A DNA stretch of 58,067 nucleotides. It comes from JADFRG01 sp046759305 (GTDB taxonomy: Bacteria; Chloroflexota; Anaerolineae; Anaerolineales; E44-bin32). The stretch lies in contig JBHIBY010000004.1 in NCBI GenBank assembly GCA_046759305.1, positions 1-58,067 on the forward strand, given 5' to 3'. Below, piece by piece: positions 1 through 6,462 of the stretch. The translations under genes and the position numbers were made by a program. Position 1 is the stretch's first letter. The number at the start of each line of letters is the position of its first letter. The notes beneath the pieces were generated by a model that did no database searches, was not told where the DNA came from, and was given only the letters and a program-made list of their open reading frames with translations.

Positions 1-255
1 AGCCTCTTGGCGGATACGAAAATTGATGAACTTGAAAATGTCATTGAGGGTTATCTCACCGACATTCACGCGGGAATTGATTGGTTGGACAACTCTTCAG
101 AGTCAAAAGACGAATCTGCTGAATCCTTTGGGGCGAGAAGAAAAATCGTCCAATCACTCGTTGATCGGGTCACGTTGATGCGGGATGCAAGCCCGGAAAT
201 ATCTCTGCGCCTAGATCTGTCCTCGACATTGGAAGTCCAATCTCCGGTTGCTTGA
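1..255 (+). CDS. Possible C-terminal end of a large serine recombinase (partial)
   Basis: The reading frame is open from the first base, so the gene is cut by the window edge; about 84 residues remain. The segment RRKIVQSLVDRVTL, followed by alternating charged/hydrophobic residues, resembles the end of large serine recombinases, where a conserved basic and hydrophobic 'RR.iv..lvdrv.v' stretch follows the zinc ribbon and coiled coil. The catalytic N-terminal domain is outside the window, so this rests on one short motif. A TTG at position 7 could in principle start a short protein, but nothing suggests that. It is an isolated trace of a mobile element beside the cysteine operon, which converges on it from the other strand. 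Confidence 0.4.
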   Translation, partial: SLLADTKIDELENVIEGYLTDIHAGIDWLDNSSESKDESAESFGARRKIVQSLVDRVTLMRDASPEISLRLDLSSTLEVQSPVA

Positions 256-322
256 TCTCGGAGAGCGCAGCGCGGCAACGTCAACCAGCGATCAATGCAC
301 ACGAATAACCAAGAAGTTGACG

Positions 323-1492
323 CTAGTAAAGTGGAAGGCTCGGATCCACGTCCTGCGCCCAGGCATTGATTCCTCCGCGCAGGTTTTTCTGCTTCCGAAA
401 TCCTGCTCCGGCGAGCAGTTCGACCGCACGAGCGGATCGTGAGCCTGATTTGCAGAAGATCACCATCTCATCGGCGCTGTCCAATTCATGCATGCGGGCT
501 GCAAGACCACCAAGTGGAAAGAGCTCAGCGCCTTCGATGTTCGAAATCTTGAGCTCGTGTGGTTCGCGCACATCAATTAGGCGTACGTTTTCGCCATTCT
601 TGATGCGCTCGGCCAGCTCTATTGGATCGATCTCCCACTCACTAGATAGCAAGTCCTCCCCCCGATCGTGACCGGGCATGCCGCAGAAGGCCTCGTAGTC
701 GATCAGCTCTGTTACTTCGGGATTCTCCGAGCAGACGCGGCAGTTCGGGTTTTTCTTGAGCCGCAGTTCTTCGAAGCTCATTTCGAGCGCATCGAAAAGC
801 AGCAGCTTGCCGATCATGGGATCCCCGATATCGAGCAGCAGTTTGAGGGCCTCGGTGGCCTGGAGCGCTCCTATGGTTCCTGGGAGAACTCCGAAGACAC
901 CGCCCTCGGCACACGAAGGGACGAGCCCCGGTGGTGGAGGTTCGGGGAACAGGCAGCGGTAGCAGGGACCGCGCTCGGCCCAGAAGACGCTGAGCTGCCC
1001 CTCGAAGCGAAAAATGGACCCGTACACATTCGGTTTGCCAGTGAGCACCGACAAATCGTTGACCAGATAGCGTGTTGGAAAGTTGTCCGTTCCGTCGACG
1101 ATCACATCGTACGGCTGGGCGATCTGGAACGCATTCTCAGAGGTGAAAGGTTCGTGATAGATATCCACCTGCACCTCGGGATTGATATCGTTTATGTGAG
1201 ATTGGGCAGAATCCACCTTGCGATGGCCCAGTGTGGAAGTGCCATGGATGATCTGCCGTTGCAGATTGGTGAAATCAACGACGTCGTAATCCACCAGTCC
1301 CATCCGGCCGACCCCGGCGGCCGCCAGATATATGGCGACCGGCGAACCTAAGCCGCCGGTGCCGATAATCAGAACGGAAGATTCCTTAAGCTTCGCTTGA
1401 CCATCAAGGCCTACCTCCGGCATAAGCAGATGCCGTGAGTAGCGCAGGATTTCCTGGTGGCTGAGTTCCGTGCCGTTGGAAGATATATTCAT
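323..1492 (-). CDS. moeZ: MoeZ-type E1-like adenylyltransferase fused to rhodanese
   Basis: 389 aa. Residues 1-260 form a MoeB/ThiF E1-like domain with the nucleotide loop GTGGLGS (44-50), the zinc pairs CYRC (177-180) and CRVC (251-254), and a candidate catalytic Cys194 in SCAEGG. Residues 285-389 form a rhodanese domain with active-site Cys347 in FCKSGSRS. Enzymes of this architecture adenylate the C-terminal Gly-Gly of a ubiquitin-like sulfur carrier and convert it to a thiocarboxylate. It is the last gene of a minus-strand operon that also encodes a CysO-like carrier, a JAMM protease and a CysM-type synthase, the same set as the mycobacterial CysO pathway. It may also serve the MoaD-MoaE protein near 55 kb. 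No dedicated moeB is seen in the window. Confidence 0.93.
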   Translation of the reverse strand: MNISSNGTELSHQEILRYSRHLLMPEVGLDGQAKLKESSVLIIGTGGLGSPVAIYLAAAGVGRMGLVDYDVVDFTNLQRQIIHGTSTLGHRKVDSAQSHINDINPEVQVDIYHEPFTSENAFQIAQPYDVIVDGTDNFPTRYLVNDLSVLTGKPNVYGSIFRFEGQLSVFWAERGPCYRCLFPEPPPPGLVPSCAEGGVFGVLPGTIGALQATEALKLLLDIGDPMIGKLLLFDALEMSFEELRLKKNPNCRVCSENPEVTELIDYEAFCGMPGHDRGEDLLSSEWEIDPIELAERIKNGENVRLIDVREPHELKISNIEGAELFPLGGLAARMHELDSADEMVIFCKSGSRSARAVELLAGAGFRKQKNLRGGINAWAQDVDPSLPLY

Positions 1493-1516
1493 CGTTCTAC
1501 CTCAATCCAAAAGTTG

Positions 1517-1966
1517 CTAACTCAGAGAATCGATTGTACTGGGCTCACCTAGCCTTTGGGAGGGCTCGCCGGCTGCTGCAAGCTGGTCAATGAGCTTTGG
1601 AGCACGAGCCACTCCGTGATTGACGCCCCTTGGTCGGCCATGAGCATCGATGATGAAAGTCGTGGGCAATGAGAGCACTCCCCATGAATCGGCAAGATGC
1701 GGATTCTCAAGCGCTTGCACCTTGATGATCTGAAGCCGCTCTCCATATTGGGTGGCGACTCGTTCCAGTGCAGGGTCCTGCACGGTCTGGCATGGAGCAC
1801 ACCCTGGCTCAGTGAAGTACAGAATGGCCGGCTTCCCTAACGTGTAGCCCTCGAGACTCACCCCGGCTCGGGCAAGCTTACGCAAAACGAACCACCCATA
1901 TAGGCGGTACGCGAGGTATCCGAGTAGGATCAGCGCAAGCGCAATGGCCAGGCGGTCGAGGGCCAT
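1517..1966 (-). CDS. Membrane-anchored thioredoxin-like protein
   Basis: 149 aa. An N-terminal hydrophobic helix (about residues 5-20) precedes a thioredoxin fold with redox motif CAPC (56-59) and the cis-Pro segment LPTTF. Only one membrane segment is predicted. The helix has few basic residues before it and basic residues after it (VLRKLAR), so the side of the membrane on which the domain lies is uncertain. It begins 3 nt after the stop of the CysO-DUF4395 gene and is followed 24 nt later by moeZ, so it belongs to the cysteine operon. A role in reducing a persulfide or the CxxC of the DUF4395 partner is inference from context. Confidence 0.85.
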   Translation of the reverse strand: MALDRLAIALALILLGYLAYRLYGWFVLRKLARAGVSLEGYTLGKPAILYFTEPGCAPCQTVQDPALERVATQYGERLQIIKVQALENPHLADSWGVLSLPTTFIIDAHGRPRGVNHGVARAPKLIDQLAAAGEPSQRLGEPSTIDSLS

Positions 1967-1969
1967 CGC

Positions 1970-2722
1970 TTATTCCGGTCTTCCCGGCCGTCGACCGGGG
2001 AATACACCTGGTAGTGGGGGCTTTGGAAAACCTGGAACTCCGATGCGGTTGAACCAGTAGTAGACCATGCACCCTACGCAGAAGCCACCAAAGAGATTGA
2101 GTGCTGTCAGGCCGAACACGATCCAGGTCAGTATCCAGCCGACAAAAGGCAAGCCTGCTAGAAATGCCAGGGTGCCGCCGGCGAGGAAAACGCCTCCAAT
2201 GCCCAGCGAAAAACGGTGCGGCTCGGGATTGTCCGGGATCAGATCGGGCGAGACCCAGCCTGCTCGGCGTAGCGCCCGATAAACGAACGCAAAGTCCAGT
2301 CGACCGCGGGCGGTTCCAATTAGCATCAATATGCCAACAGCCGCCACCAGCCAGGGCGCGTCAATATAAAACGCTGCGAAAAGCAAGCCCAAGCGGACCG
2401 CCATGCTGGTTTTCATTGCGCTGTGGTCAAGCGCCTTCAGAGCTTCGGACAGTCCGCCAGCGATGCTGGGCAAAATCATGAGCGTGTCATCTTCATGGAT
2501 CACAGTCTGCTCCCCATCCAATGTCCGTACATCGTCATCGTTGACGAACAAATTAACATAGGGCCTCAGCTCGCCCTGATCGTTATAAAGGTGTGGGCTT
2601 ATGGACGGGAATTGTGAGGTCAGCTTCTCTAAGGCTTCTCTGACAGTGCTTGCTTCTACGCTCAGCTGACCCTGCCCCCCGGTGTAAGGGCGCAGTGGAG
2701 TTGGAACTCGTATTCGTCCCAT
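1970..2722 (-). CDS. CysO/MoaD-like sulfur carrier fused to membrane DUF4395
   Basis: 250 aa from the ATG at 2722, which overlaps the mec stop by one base (TGATG); a TTG at 2725 is less likely. Residues 1-90 form a beta-grasp MoaD/ThiS-like domain ending in AGG at residues 88-90, exactly where a free CysO would end. There is no stop; the chain runs on into a DUF4395-like domain (about 95-230) with hydrophobic segments at roughly 107-136 and 173-212 and the family hallmark GFCVGC (Cys215, Cys218). It ends in a Pro/Arg-rich tail. A carrier needs a free C-terminal Gly-Gly for adenylation by MoeZ, so either processing after Gly90 or an unusual mechanism is implied. The adjacent JAMM protease is the obvious candidate for processing (inference). 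Confidence 0.87.
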   Translation of the reverse strand: MGRIRVPTPLRPYTGGQGQLSVEASTVREALEKLTSQFPSISPHLYNDQGELRPYVNLFVNDDDVRTLDGEQTVIHEDDTLMILPSIAGGLSEALKALDHSAMKTSMAVRLGLLFAAFYIDAPWLVAAVGILMLIGTARGRLDFAFVYRALRRAGWVSPDLIPDNPEPHRFSLGIGGVFLAGGTLAFLAGLPFVGWILTWIVFGLTALNLFGGFCVGCMVYYWFNRIGVPGFPKPPLPGVFPGRRPGRPE

Positions 2723-3156
2723 CAATCACCTTCCTCAATCTCAAATGCCTCTTCGACCATTTGGTGGTGGTCTTCCGTCACGCGCCATGCGCGCGATTCT
2801 GATGCCGCGCCTCGTTCGACGCTGACGATTAAGTAGACATACCAAGGAACGGCCCACTCCAGGTCATAGGCAGAGGGAGCGGACGGATGGTCCGGATGGG
2901 AGTGAAACACGCCGATCACTTCTAGGCCAAGTTGCTCGGCAAGCTCTTCCGCCTGAAGCAGTTCCCGAGGGTCGAGCCGGTAGCGATGCCCTCGTTCGTC
3001 GCGCTTGAGGTGATTGGGCATCGGCAGCGCCCGCTTCGCGGCTCGATAGTCGCCATCAATCGAACCCAGAATAAGGCCTGCGCCTTCTTCAGGATAGAGT
3101 TTCTCGCCATGAGCGCGAATATCATCCATGACGGGGCCGGGGACGATTAGTTTCAT
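2722..3156 (-). CDS. mec: JAMM/MPN+ metalloprotease (Mec-like)
   Basis: 144 aa. It carries a complete JAMM zinc site: Glu24 in PEEGAGLILG, then HSHPDHPSAPSAYD with His85, His87, Ser95 and Asp98. This family includes mycobacterial Mec, which cleaves newly made cysteine from the C-terminus of CysO. Start and stop codons overlap its neighbours (ATGA with cysM upstream, TGATG with the carrier gene downstream), which points to translational coupling in a dedicated operon. Besides releasing cysteine it could process the internal Gly-Gly of the fused carrier encoded next door; that second role is inference. Confidence 0.92.
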   Translation of the reverse strand: MKLIVPGPVMDDIRAHGEKLYPEEGAGLILGSIDGDYRAAKRALPMPNHLKRDERGHRYRLDPRELLQAEELAEQLGLEVIGVFHSHPDHPSAPSAYDLEWAVPWYVYLIVSVERGAASESRAWRVTEDHHQMVEEAFEIEEGD

Positions 3157-4076
3157 TGTTCGCCCCAGAAGGGTAGATCCAGGTACTTGTGACCTGAGTC
3201 GGCAAATAGCGCCACGATCACGCCCGAACTAATCCGTTCCGCAAGCGCCTCAGCGGCGACCGCCGCGGCTGCACTGGATGGACCGACCAGCATGCCCTCC
3301 TCACGTGCCAGGCGGCGAGCCATAGCAAAGGCATCTTCTGTCCTGACTTCGAGAGTTTCATCTGGAACAAGCGGATCGTAGATCTCAGGTACTTCGCTGG
3401 AAGGAAGATTTTTCAATCCTTCCAACCCATGCAGCGGGCTCTCAGGTTGAAATGCAATGATTTGAGCCTCAGGAGCCGCTACCTGTAAAAACCGACCAGT
3501 CCCGACAACCGTCCCCGTGGTCCCCAGGCCCGCCACAAAGTGGGTGATGCGGCCATTCGTGTCATGGAGAATTTCAGGACCGGTAGTCTCGTAATGCGCG
3601 CGCCAGTTGGCAGGATTGGAGTATTGATCTGCGTAGAAATAACGATCCGGTTGCTCTTCAGCGAATGCGGCAGCAACATGACGTGCACCGTCGGATCCCT
3701 CGATTGGATCGGTCAGCGTGACTTGTGCTCCGAGCGCACGCAAGATGGCCTTCCTGGCGCTATCCGCATTCGCAGGTAGGGTCAGATGCACCGGCACACC
3801 AATGGAGGCCGCGAGCGTGGCATAGGAAATCCCCATGTTTCCGGACGTCGAGTCAAGCAGGCTTCGACCATCAGCGAGCTCGCCGGATTGAAGCGCTGAG
3901 CGCATAATGGCAGCAGCCGGTCGGTCCTTAACGGAACCGCTGGGGTTGTGCCACTCGGCCTTGGCATAAATCTCGACCGCGCCAGTGTTCAGCTGATGCA
4001 GGGGGATCAGGGGCGTGTTTCCCACCGTCCCCAGAAGACTTTCACGCTCGACTGTTTGTTGTGATGAACTGTTCAT
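3153..4076 (-). CDS. cysM: Cysteine synthase, CysM type
   Basis: 307 aa, PLP-dependent beta-replacement enzyme of fold type II. The PLP lysine is Lys50 in SGSVKDRP, the substrate loop is TSGNMG (77-82), and the phosphate-binding loop is GLGTTGTVVGTG. The C-terminus is short (DSGHKYLDLPFW), as in CysM rather than long cystathionine synthases. The context with mec, a CysO-like carrier and moeZ suggests that the sulfur donor is a protein thiocarboxylate and the acceptor probably O-phosphoserine, as in Mycobacterium (known for the family, inferred here). It is the first gene of the operon and lies directly behind a terminator-bearing leader. Confidence 0.93.
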   Translation of the reverse strand: MNSSSQQTVERESLLGTVGNTPLIPLHQLNTGAVEIYAKAEWHNPSGSVKDRPAAAIMRSALQSGELADGRSLLDSTSGNMGISYATLAASIGVPVHLTLPANADSARKAILRALGAQVTLTDPIEGSDGARHVAAAFAEEQPDRYFYADQYSNPANWRAHYETTGPEILHDTNGRITHFVAGLGTTGTVVGTGRFLQVAAPEAQIIAFQPESPLHGLEGLKNLPSSEVPEIYDPLVPDETLEVRTEDAFAMARRLAREEGMLVGPSSAAAAVAAEALAERISSGVIVALFADSGHKYLDLPFWGEQ

Positions 4077-4077
4077 T

Positions 4078-4275
4078 AGCTCTGTAAAAGAAAACGGCTC
4101 GCTCCCCTCATGGGCGATGGATCCCAGATCACATCGCGGGGGCGAGCCGGTAAGTCTCCGCCGGGGCAGCTTTGTCTTAAGCTAGCTGACTCCTGTTACT
4201 TCCTCAGGCGGGACGCCAGAAGCCCCCGCCACATACAAATGCATTTTGCCATCACGAATTTTTCAAAAGGATATG
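4078..4275 (-). promoter_or_regulatory. Structured 5' leader of the cysteine operon (attenuator or riboswitch candidate)
   Basis: About 200 nt of untranslated leader lie between the promoter and cysM. From 5' to 3' on the minus strand there is a hairpin with 6-bp arms GGCGGG/CCCGCC (4225-4230 with 4207-4212), a central region with a CCGG...CCGG pairing, and the terminator (4085-4149). The octamer GCGGGGGC in the first hairpin (4222-4229) is perfectly complementary to GCCCCCGC within the 5' arm of the terminator (4136-4143), so the two pairings exclude each other, as expected of an antiterminator. I see no match to the SAM-I, TPP, FMN, cobalamin or T-box consensus, and the ligand is unknown. 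Confidence 0.6.
4085..4149 (-). terminator. Intrinsic terminator/attenuator in the cysM leader
   Basis: Read on the minus strand, an 8-bp perfect arm CGGCTCGC pairs with GCGAGCCG (4142-4149 with 4095-4102), extended by CCCC/GGGG and enclosing a second hairpin GCGATG/CATCGC. It is followed at once by the T-rich run TTTTCTTTT (4086-4094). This lies upstream of the cysM start, inside its own transcript, so it can only serve as a premature terminator that some condition must relieve. Confidence 0.8.
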
Positions 4276-4281
4276 ACAAAT

Positions 4282-4309
4282 ATTATATCGCTGGGCAGTC
4301 GTTTGTCAA
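4282..4309 (-). promoter_or_regulatory. Consensus sigma-70-type promoter for the cysteine operon
   Basis: On the minus strand TTGACA (4304-4309) is followed after 16 bp by TATAAT (4282-4287). Both hexamers match the consensus perfectly. The expected start site near 4275 leaves about a 200-nt leader before cysM, which fits regulation by attenuation rather than by a weak promoter. Confidence 0.82.
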
Positions 4310-4420
4310 TGATGGGAACTGAAATCCCTATTACAGACACCGCGGGACGCTGCAAGTTCACGACCATCCGGCGACGAGGCGTGATGTGACCCTGGTCCTA
4401 CCGGGTTGCCCTTATCCCCT

Positions 4421-4429
4421 TGCTATAAT
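4421..4429 (+). promoter_or_regulatory. Extended -10 promoter (TGCTATAAT) for the amidase gene
   Basis: TGC followed directly by TATAAT lies 29 nt upstream of the amidase ATG. No good -35 is present, which is normal for extended -10 promoters. The same nonamer occurs upstream of secA and of the degenerate kinase gene in this window. Confidence 0.6.
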
Positions 4430-4458
4430 GCCTCCGTCGGGATAGCATCCTGCCTGCC

Positions 4459-5268
4459 ATGTCGAGACGCACGGCCGGCAGCCCCCCGAGGAAATCCTCA
4501 AGTCAGTTCCCACGGCACATCGCCGTTACCTTGGGGGTTGCAGCGGTGGTTGCCACCGTGCTTACGGCGTGGAAACCCGCCAGCTTAGACCCAGGAGAGC
4601 TGGTGGGTGAGTTGATGGCCGCCCTGGAAGGCTCTTCTTCTGAGGAGCAGGCTGCCCAGGCGGAGCTTCCCGAATTGGCCGGAGCATTACCCATCGGGAT
4701 TGTATCCGGCCATGCTGGACCCCATCCAGACAGCGGTTTGGATGATCCTGGCGCAACTTGTCCCGACGGTCTCACCGAGGCGGAGATCAATGCGGAAATC
4801 GCCCGCCAGGTGATAACGGGACTGGAAGGCGCAGGGTACGAGACCCTATTGCTGGACGAGTTTGATGCTCGTCTTGAAGGGTTCCGAGGTTCGGCACTGG
4901 TCTCAATACATGCCGACTCGTGTGCCGCGATCAACGATGAGGCCACCGGATTTAAGGTCTCCGCAGCCTTAGATACGGCGGTTCCTGATCGTTCACAGCG
5001 TCTTGTGGCGTGTATGGCAGACCGCTATGGGAGGGTGACAGACCTGCGCTTTCACCCGAATAGTGTCACGCTGGATATGACCGGATATCACACTTTCTTC
5101 GAGATCGACAGCCTGACCCCAGCGGCCATCGTTGAAGTTGGTTTTCTCTTTTTGGATAGAGATTTCCTCACAAAGGAGCCAGACAAGGCAGCACGGGGGA
5201 TCGTGGATGGGTTGTTGTGTTTCGTGAATAACGAGCCCGCCACGCTACCGCTCAGCGACCTGCCCTGA
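4459..5268 (+). CDS. N-acetylmuramoyl-L-alanine amidase (Amidase_3)
   Basis: 269 aa. A basic N-terminus and one hydrophobic segment (about 21-37) suggest a signal anchor, followed by a 40-residue linker. The amidase_3 zinc enzyme signature is seen as His85 in SGHAGPHPDSG, a second-ligand glutamate near 107-109 (TEAEIN), His151 in SIHADSC and catalytic Glu226 in IVEVGF. It cleaves the bond between MurNAc and the stem peptide, outside the cell membrane. No cell-wall-binding repeats are present. It is followed in the same direction by two L,D-transpeptidase genes, which makes a small peptidoglycan-remodelling cluster. Confidence 0.87.
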   Translation: MSRRTAGSPPRKSSSQFPRHIAVTLGVAAVVATVLTAWKPASLDPGELVGELMAALEGSSSEEQAAQAELPELAGALPIGIVSGHAGPHPDSGLDDPGATCPDGLTEAEINAEIARQVITGLEGAGYETLLLDEFDARLEGFRGSALVSIHADSCAAINDEATGFKVSAALDTAVPDRSQRLVACMADRYGRVTDLRFHPNSVTLDMTGYHTFFEIDSLTPAAIVEVGFLFLDRDFLTKEPDKAARGIVDGLLCFVNNEPATLPLSDLP

Positions 5269-5326
5269 GCGCTTGCAGGCGCACCCCGCTTGATGGAGCG
5301 GGGATAGCGGACCCTGAGAGCATGCC

Positions 5327-6319
5327 TTGACTACATTTCCCCCTCGCACTCCATCAAACGAAGCTACAGAAGCTCTGCGCGCGGCGCATGAGGCACTTGG
5401 TCGCGGGGATAAATTGGAGGCGCGCCGTCAGGCACGCTTAGCTGCCAAACTCCTTCCCAATATGGAAGAGCCCTGGCTGTATCTCGCGGCTACCGCGGAT
5501 ACCAGAGCAGGCCTCGCTTATCTGGCGCGCGCGCTCGAAATTAACCCACGCAGCAAGCCGGCCAAGAAAGCCATCCGATGGATGATTCGGCGCCTACCAG
5601 CCGGCGAGCGCAAGAAGGCACTGCGAGCAGCGAATCTTCCAAGCATTCAGCTCCTACCGCTTGAAGCGCTGAGCCCTCGCAGGTTATTTTCTTTGCGCAT
5701 TGCGCTTCCGGCCTTGGTGTTGGCCGCGGTTATCGGAGCATGGCTCGGCGGCCAGCCCGCGGATGCGCGCTCACCGCAAACAGCTTCCGGCCCGGTGGCG
5801 AAGGCGACGCTCACCAACACGCCGACGCCGACGCCGACCCCTACTAACACCCCGACACCGACTCCCACTCCAACCCAGACCTTCACGCCTTCCCCCACAC
5901 CGAGTCCTACCAAGCGACCGAGTGTCTCTTGGGAATATTCAACGGACCCAAGTGAATTAGCAGATGAGGGGCGCTGGATCGACGTCGACCTCGGCGAGCA
6001 GAAGGTCACGGCATACGATGGAGCCTTGCCAGTGCGCAGCTTTATTGTCTCAACCGGAACATCGATTCATCCTACGCTCACTGGTCAGTTCCGTGTCTAC
6101 ATCAAGCTTGCGGCAACTGATATGGCAGGTCCCGGCTACTATTTACCGGACGTCCCCTGGACTATGTACTACTACCGCGGATATGCGCTTCACGGAACGT
6201 ACTGGCATAGCAATTTCGGCACCCCGATGAGCCATGGTTGCGTGAACCTCACTATCGCTGAAGCTGAATGGCTATATAATTTCGCCTCCGTCGGAACGCT
6301 GGTGAACGTTCATCCTTAG
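5327..6319 (+). CDS. TPR-containing membrane L,D-transpeptidase (YkuD)
   Basis: 330 aa with a TTG start. Residues 10-95 look like TPR helices (ALRAAHEALGRGDKLEARRQA and onward) and should be cytoplasmic. One membrane helix (about 122-145) follows, then a Thr/Pro repeat linker (about 157-195) and a YkuD domain with HGTYWHSNFGTPMSHGC, catalytic Cys305. L,D-transpeptidases make 3-3 peptidoglycan cross-links or attach proteins to the wall. A cytoplasmic TPR joined to an extracellular transpeptidase could link wall synthesis to an internal partner (inference). The TP-rich linker is low-complexity sequence coding for a spacer. Confidence 0.87.
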   Translation: MTTFPPRTPSNEATEALRAAHEALGRGDKLEARRQARLAAKLLPNMEEPWLYLAATADTRAGLAYLARALEINPRSKPAKKAIRWMIRRLPAGERKKALRAANLPSIQLLPLEALSPRRLFSLRIALPALVLAAVIGAWLGGQPADARSPQTASGPVAKATLTNTPTPTPTPTNTPTPTPTPTQTFTPSPTPSPTKRPSVSWEYSTDPSELADEGRWIDVDLGEQKVTAYDGALPVRSFIVSTGTSIHPTLTGQFRVYIKLAATDMAGPGYYLPDVPWTMYYYRGYALHGTYWHSNFGTPMSHGCVNLTIAEAEWLYNFASVGTLVNVHP

Positions 6320-6351
6320 CTGGGAGCGGTCCGAAACTTGCAAATACTGCG

Positions 6352-6462
6352 GTGGAGTACAAGCACTCCAGCAAGCACATGCACTCCAATGAGCAAATGC
6401 ACCCTGGCGAGTACAAGCACTCTGACGAGTACAGGCAGTCCCTTGTGCGGGAAAGAGCATGA
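6352..6462 (+). repeat. Five tandem 18-bp degenerate repeats, possibly coding
   Basis: Five consecutive 18-bp units lie at 6352-6441; the best-conserved form is approximately gagtacaagcactcc plus three variable bases. The length is a multiple of three, and one plus-strand frame stays open from GTG 6352 to a TGA at 6460-6462. It would give a 36-residue His/Met-rich peptide with repeats such as EYKHSS and EYKHSD. Its stop would overlap the ATG of the next gene (ATGA), as between translationally coupled genes. No clear ribosome binding site precedes the GTG. It may be a real small gene or just a repeat that keeps its frame by chance. Confidence 0.5.

Noticed and set aside
668..1351. 227-codon open frame on the plus strand opposite moeZ
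   Set aside because: It is antisense to a well-supported gene, has no recognisable domain and no ribosome binding site; it is a shadow of the GC-rich codons of moeZ.
4078..4275. Known riboswitch (SAM, TPP, cobalamin) or T-box in the cysM leader
   Set aside because: I could not find the conserved cores of these classes (for example the T-box TGGNACCGCG or the TPP CTGAGA/ACCTGA pair); it is reported as unclassified.
5820..5920. Short repeats that look like a tandem repeat or CRISPR-like array
   Set aside because: They encode the Thr/Pro spacer of the L,D-transpeptidase in frame; there are no separate spacers or palindromic repeats.
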